Below are positions 42,243 through 64,000 of a stretch of DNA of 64,000 bases, piece by piece (the first letter of the stretch is position 1; every line of letters starts with the position of its first letter). The notes beneath the pieces are model-generated. The model had not been told where the DNA came from. It did no database searches and saw only the letters and a list, made by a program, of their open reading frames with translations. The position numbers were made by a program, and so were the translations under genes. The stretch lies in assembly GCA_963693365.1 (NCBI GenBank), contig CAVNZM010000006.1, positions 9,796,001 to 9,860,000 on the forward strand, read 5' to 3'. The stretch is from Amoebidium appalachense (taxonomy: Eukaryota; Ichthyosporea).

Positions 42243-45200
42243 ATTTTTTGCAAGTTTTTGGCATGGTTGGGTGCATGTGGGTGGATCTCGATGGAGGCTG
42301 AGGAAAGGACCGGGGGAAGGGGGGGGGGGGGTTGGCCATGACCTGGAAGATCTGGTGGATAGGGTAGTGCAGGTGACCCACGTGCTATGTAGTGGATCTT
42401 TTTGAATCGAACCATAATTCTTGCATACTGCACGAAAAGCACAGATGGTGGTGGGTGGCTGGTAAATTTTTTGAAGGGTGCGGACGAATTTGTGTGCACG
42501 AGGGAGTGATAAATTTACGGAGGTGGATCCCGTCAACAGCCAAAACACATAAAGCCGCAAAAATACAAAAACCAGAAACCAAAATCAAACACAAACAAAA
42601 GAAACGGTGCTCGCAGAACACTTGCTGCCTATCATGGAGAGAGGGGTATGGGGAGGGGGAGGGGGGGGGCGGGGAGAGGGGGAGGCTGCTGTTCGGCTTG
42701 AAATTTATGTGCAAAGACCAGACTGTAAAAAAGGTTTGCAAATATATCAAGCGTGCGAGCGTCTGTATGTGTATGCTTGTAGTCGCCGCGGTGTGTCAGA
42801 CAGTGCTCATACTGTGCTGCTCTGTGTGCCGTGGTTGATTCCTGTCGGGGTGCCAGCACCACAGAATTCTATACTGTCTAGGTGTAAACACGTGTACACA
42901 TTTTTTATCTTTGTTAAATAAGGCCGACAAACCCCAGGGCATGTACCTCTCACAAATTTGTCAACCAATTAACGTCTCCAACAACCACTGTGGGAAGGGG
43001 AAGGGGGGGGAGGGGGGGAGGGGGGGGGGGGGGATAGAAGGGTGAAAAAGGGGGTATGTGAAGCGGGGAAGGGAGGGGAAGGGGGGAAAACTGCTACTGT
43101 ACATCCATCCGTGAGACAACACTATTAAGTACCGAGAGTGCAACAGCAATTGCATACTATCTATATAGGCACGTCCATTCCTTGTGAGTAGGTGTGTGTG
43201 TGTGTGTGTGTGCGTGCGTGTGTGCGTGTGCGTGTGCGTGTGCGTGTGTGTGTGCATGTGTTTGTGTGTGTGTGCTCGCGCACAAGCGTCACGGGCTTCC
43301 GCATCGTGTACAACAGTCGTACGCACGTGTGTATGTCTCTTATGTGTGCACGTGTGTGCGTGTGTGTGTGTGCGCGCGCGTGTATGTTGTGTGTTGGTGT
43401 TGGTGTGAGTTGTATCCCCCCCCCCCCCCCCCCCCCCTGTCACAGTCACAGTGATCGTGTACGTGTGTCACCGTGTAGAATGCATGTACGTCTGTGTGCA
43501 TGGTGCATGCGGATGTGTCTTTTCCATACCAAAGTGTGCTACGTATCCCTTTGCTCAAAATAAGAAGTTATCGTCGTCACGTCAGCCTCTGTTGTATGAT
43601 GTGCCTGGGCGTAGGTGCCAAGCACTTGTGCATGCGGTGTCTGCGTAAAGCCCGAGCTTCTGCGTGTGCACGAGTGGATCCATGGAAGACAGCCGCCACG
43701 GTCACCGGTGGGCCACTGACGACACAAACACGGCATGATAAGCTATGCCTTCACCTGAGTAGACTCTGGTAGGCCTACATGACCAGCAAACAAGCAAACA
43801 CGGTATGCATGACCAGCGAAAGTGCCGCCCCAGAATGTCGAGGTTCTGAGCCGTGCCGGCCGGGGCCTGCAAGTACGATCTGATTGGCTCTCGCGCATAA
43901 TCAGATGATTCAAATTCGGTCAGGTGGGTCCCCCAAACTCCTGGCGGTGGGGTAAACCGTATGTGTTTGTTTTCGAATTTGAAGTTGAATAAGTTGATGC
44001 CAATGGAACATTGCTAGTAGATGTTTGTTAAGTTATTATGGCTACATATTTTCCATCAACTAATAACAGATAATAGTAAAACTAAATTTTTTCCAAGTTT
44101 ATTGAGTTAACTTCTTGACTTCTGATTACTATGCAATGTATATGTATACCTGAGAGAGGCCCTAATGACTCTAGTAATTACTGAGTGACATTCTCTGGGA
44201 CAATTCATTTTTTTACCAGAATAGCTGTGTAACCTGCGGGCCCGTTGGGATTGGTTTTTAGCTCAGATTTGGTCTGCATTGCTCTTTTAGAGGCTGACTT
44301 GCTTGCTGTGCCTCGATAGGTTTTGAGGGGGGCCTGTTGGGAAGGAGCAGTAATGATGCATCTTCAATTGCAGGGTGTGGTCTGGTCAACATCGATGCAT
44401 ATGACTAGTTGGAGCAAACTAGTTTCACGCATACACGTACACTTACGGTTTTGCCCGCTGGTGTCCTTTGTCACTTGTTGCTTTATTTTTATTTCGTAGC
44501 TTTGGCTTTTTCAGTTCTATTGGTGGTTATGTAGCCTGTGGCTGCACGTTGCCTTCATCAACGGATCAATAAACCCGAGTCAAAAGAAGAAGTAACCTGC
44601 TCCATTATAGAATGAGTTTGGGGGATTAGCTTGGTGCGAAAGCATCCAATCAAAAGCAGCAAGCTTATCATTTCAGATTTCGAATAAACGTTTCCACCAG
44701 TTTGTCTAATTAAAAAGGATTACTAAACTTTAAACTGCACAAAATCATGCAGAAGAAAGCGCTTGATTCTGTCTTGAGTGGTTATTGGGTGATGCGCTCC
44801 TGGGAGCGAAAATAGGCTAGATTTGCAAATACCCTACAATAGCCTAGCAGACCGTTCATGTCCATCAAGGTTTTGGCTTTGTGGATACACTCTCAATTAG
44901 CAGGTCACAGACACGCAAATGGTCAAAGGACATGGAAGAATAGATTTGATAGTAAAACTTTGTAGTAGATTGTGCTTTGTAACTGTATTATAGTAGTTAC
45001 AATACTAATATTGTCAGTAATCTTCGTACTAATCAAGCCAGTCTCGGATTTAACTTAATATCCTAAAACGAGATAGAAAGCTAAATCAATCTTGGATATA
45101 TTTTCTGAAGATGGTGATCGCCAAAAACACGCGGCGGGTTGTCCAGTAGAACTCGCAGTCCGGTTGCGTAAGCCCGCCAGACCGTGCTTTCGTGCATATG

Positions 45201-45398
45201 ACACAGGCCGCCTGTGTCTGTTACAGTCAGTCGGTTGCACAGAGGAACACGAAACTTGTTGTCTTCAATTTTTCAAGGCGTCAGCCAAAGCACTTTTTCG
45301 TCGTATTTTTTATTGTTTTCAGCAAAAAAAACCCTTCTTGGCACAGTCCAAACCCGTAGCTAAAATACGCCAATTGTTGTGATCTTTGTTCAGTGCAA
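41702..45398. other. intergenic stretch between the ZDHHC6-like gene and KMO
   Basis: No gene is supported. The left half has a C tract (42206-42241), G-rich runs near 43000, and TG runs near 43190-43400. From about 43,850 to 45,390 the sequence is AT-richer, nearly free of homopolymers and microsatellites, and looks unlike the rest of the window. An AATAAA occurs at about 44567. The right end presumably holds the KMO promoter. Confidence 0.5.
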
Positions 45399-52686
<7,288 letters not shown>

Positions 52687-53359
52687 AAACACACTGCCCT
52701 CTGAAAACGATTATTTGCTACTTAGAATTTTGCTCAGCAATTTTCGTGTTCAGCTGTGCTATGTTTGATATAATATGGTTTTCCTTAGAAATGCAACATG
52801 TTTACATACAATTTCATTACGGACTTTGTCCATACGCGCGACAGACACCCCATAAGCATGGCGAGTACGAATTACTCGCAATGAACTCGTATTTAGTCAA
52901 TAAGGAGGGTTGGGTGGCAAAATGTTATATGATGTATACTTGCGTGGTGCATAGCATGACTGGTTGATTATGGATCACATGATTTAAAACATGTATTCTC
53001 AGGCGTTGCTCTGGGGTTGGCCTCAGCGCAGGCACATCTTCATTATCAGTTTTTCCCGTTGGGTTTTTTCGAAACCTATTGATCTGCGGTAACTTGCGCC
53101 CGATATTCGGGAAACCAAGCCCCTGTTTTCTTTTTTTAGAATTCACTTTATGCATGACGCCGACTCAGGTCTTGCTTTCTTTGTGAAAATGTGGAGACTG
53201 AAACGATCAGGGAGCTGCTGCCCCTGCATTCAAAATGGCATGTACACGTGTACAGAAGCTTATAAATCACAGACATGATATAGCATGACTGCCTTGAAAT
53301 ACTAAAACGGAATTGCAGGGGAGCTTGCTGAATGCATATATGGGTGCTACGTTTCCCAC

Positions 53360-53404
<45 letters not shown>

Positions 53405-54432
53405 CCCCGCCCAACCAAACATACGAACAAACACACGCACACAAAAAAATTCTCCCGCTGGCTTCTTCTCCGGACTCTCCCGTGCTCTATGTGGACTTTC
53501 GGCTCTCTCCCGCTCTGGTTGCTCTGATAAGAACACTGTAGGCAGGCAGCATATGCATTGGCCCTATCACTCAACCCCAGTCAAATGATCTCTGGGGCCT
53601 CTGTGTCACTCGAGCTCACACTTGTGTAATCTCAAGGCACTGTTTTATTAAAACTTGAAGCCCCGCAACTTGCACAATCATCATTGGAGACTCTGTAACA
53701 GTATAGTGCTACTACTACGGCACGGCACGGCATATGGCATGGTACATATTCATACTTATTCATACTATATTAATTATGTGCACGTGCATGTACGGAGTGG
53801 GCCCCGGCGGGGGTTTTTGTTCAGGTGTTTCCACACAGTTGAACTTGAACAAAAACTCCCGCCGGGGCCCACTCCGTAATCACCACACAGTTGAGCTTCA
53901 GGATTACAACGTCAAGTAGTATGCTGCTTGGATCCGAATTGATAAGGGATAAGGATGGTGTAAATAATATTCATGACAGTCATTACAACATTACAAACAC
54001 TCGTACATATCATGTACTGCACTCACAGTCATATCACACACTGCCGTACGTACTTAAACAGACGTACATCATGGGCGATCCACTTGAATACGAAAACATA
54101 TGCATACGCACACACACGCGCGCGCAAAACCACACACACAAAAGCGTACATAGACACGCGAGCAGGCACACAGAGACTCCGAGACACATAGACGCTCGAG
54201 CTAGATCATTGCACGCACATGCTCATGCACGTGTACACTCATATATATATGTATGTACATTTATCAACACGGCACACATCCACATATTCACAGCGTCACC
54301 CACACGACGTACATCAACACATGCATGCGCACTGTCTCCCCCCCCCTAGATGTGTGAACAGTAAATGTTGAACAAACCCCGTAATATATAAGTTTATGTT
54401 AACACGTATCTAGGGTTACTTCATCGGCAACC

Positions 54433-54479
<47 letters not shown>

Positions 54480-55114
54480 GACGTACGTGTGTACAAAATG
54501 CAACCTAATGCAACATGTTATGGTTTATTGCAAAACGTGGACATACCTCATACAAGTGTGCACATGCATATGATGTGCAGAAGAATGCATAGCTCACACA
54601 TGCTCGAATGGGTTTAGAGATGATCGGCTGGCATGCTGCAATCCCATATTCCTTCCTGCAACATGCAGATCCACACAGTCTGAGCCAGATAGCAGTGCAG
54701 CCGCACTTTCTTTTTCTTACCACTTCAAGTTCATTAATTCCATTGCGCATACATACTGTAACATCCGGAATGCTGGGGAGTTGACAACTTGTAATCTAGC
54801 AAAATATAAAAACAGTTCACACCCTCGTTATACATTTGCTAAAGCTACACACACTATGCCACACCATTTTTTATATTAGAACATACTTTATATATACGTG
54901 ACAGCTCAATAACCCTCGCACAAACTAGTGTAAGCCTGACCCTGGTAGCATATGGTTCAACTATACATCCATTCATCTACTTGCATGTCAGTGGAATCAT
55001 TTCTTTCGGGGTCTTGTGAAACAAACATATGTGGCTCTCAATCGTCACACCATCACAGGCCCGCTACATCATCCACCATATCTGTATGTCCATTCCTCCA
55101 CCATCAACACACCC
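52687..55114. other. convergent intergenic region between KMO and the dynein gene
   Basis: No coding region is supported. It contains C tracts at 53362-53403 and 54433-54469 (the latter followed by A9), a striking long inverted repeat at 53792-53877, and CA/TA-rich unique sequence. Both flanking genes end here. A TTTATT at 54533-54538 (AATAAA on the minus strand) could be the dynein poly(A) signal. Confidence 0.5.
53792..53877. repeat. near-perfect inverted repeat, 32-bp arms
   Basis: The left arm 53792-53823 (ACGGAGTGGGCCCCGGCGGG then GGTTTTTGTTCA) is the reverse complement of 53846-53877 with one mismatch. The loop is 22 nt and includes CCACACAGTTGAAC; a similar CCACACAGTTGAGC follows the right arm. 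Confidence 0.93.
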
Positions 55115-63835
<8,721 letters not shown>

Positions 63836-64000
63836 CTGAAGGGGGGTGTTAGGGTGGAAGGGAGCACAGCGGCACGTTGATGATGTCAACACTATGCCAA
63901 GTAGCCTTTGGGCCTACAGTTGAGGGGACGCAGAACTTTTGTGTGTGTTGATGAGTGTAATGCACAGCTAGTCCACCGTTTCAGTAATGACTGGAACGTT

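Overview
This is nuclear DNA from an intron-rich eukaryote. Every recognisable gene is split by GT-AG introns (two are GC-AG), uses the standard code, and encodes a eukaryotic housekeeping protein. There are no operons, bacterial ribosome-binding sites, rRNAs, tRNAs or CRISPR arrays. Cytoplasmic dynein heavy chain, an RNF126-like E3 ligase, a ZDHHC6-like acyltransferase with a KKxx tail and kynurenine 3-monooxygenase together suggest an opisthokont, perhaps a unicellular relative of animals, but the sequence alone does not fix the lineage. I obtained gene models by joining exons by eye and requiring reading-frame continuity across every splice; ESF1, DCPS, RNF126, ZDHHC6, KMO and the dynein segment all close in frame.

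Layout: (1) 585-8577 +, the 3' part of ESF1 (pre-rRNA processing). (2) 10842-21401 +, an unrecognised coiled-coil protein whose last exons resemble the ESF1 C-terminus and whose central 51-bp repeat exon carries two frame breaks. (3) 21659-24817 -, the complete scavenger decapping enzyme DCPS, tail-to-tail with gene 2. (4) 25301-29871 +, a BTB/KCTD-like protein, head-to-head with DCPS. (5) 31212-36569 -, a complete RNF126/RNF115-like RING-H2 E3 ligase. (6) 37247-41701 +, a complete ZDHHC6-like palmitoyltransferase, head-to-head with gene 5. (7) 45399-52686 +, complete kynurenine 3-monooxygenase. (8) 55115-63835 -, the last 19 exons in view of cytoplasmic dynein 1 heavy chain, tail-to-tail with KMO and running off the right edge. 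The genes do not form one pathway. They are independent housekeeping functions: ribosome biogenesis, mRNA decay, ubiquitination, ER palmitoylation, tryptophan catabolism and microtubule transport.

The striking feature is the non-coding DNA. Introns and intergenic DNA are crowded with very long (G)n/(C)n tracts (up to 80 nt), (CA)n/(TG)n microsatellites (up to about 164 nt), compound tracts and minisatellites. Several sit exactly on splice sites. A dispersed repeat of about 400 bp with three conserved inverted repeats, always abutting a poly-G tract at the same end, occurs as two near-identical pairs in introns of RNF126 and KMO, with diverged fragments elsewhere. This repeat is the best candidate for something undescribed.
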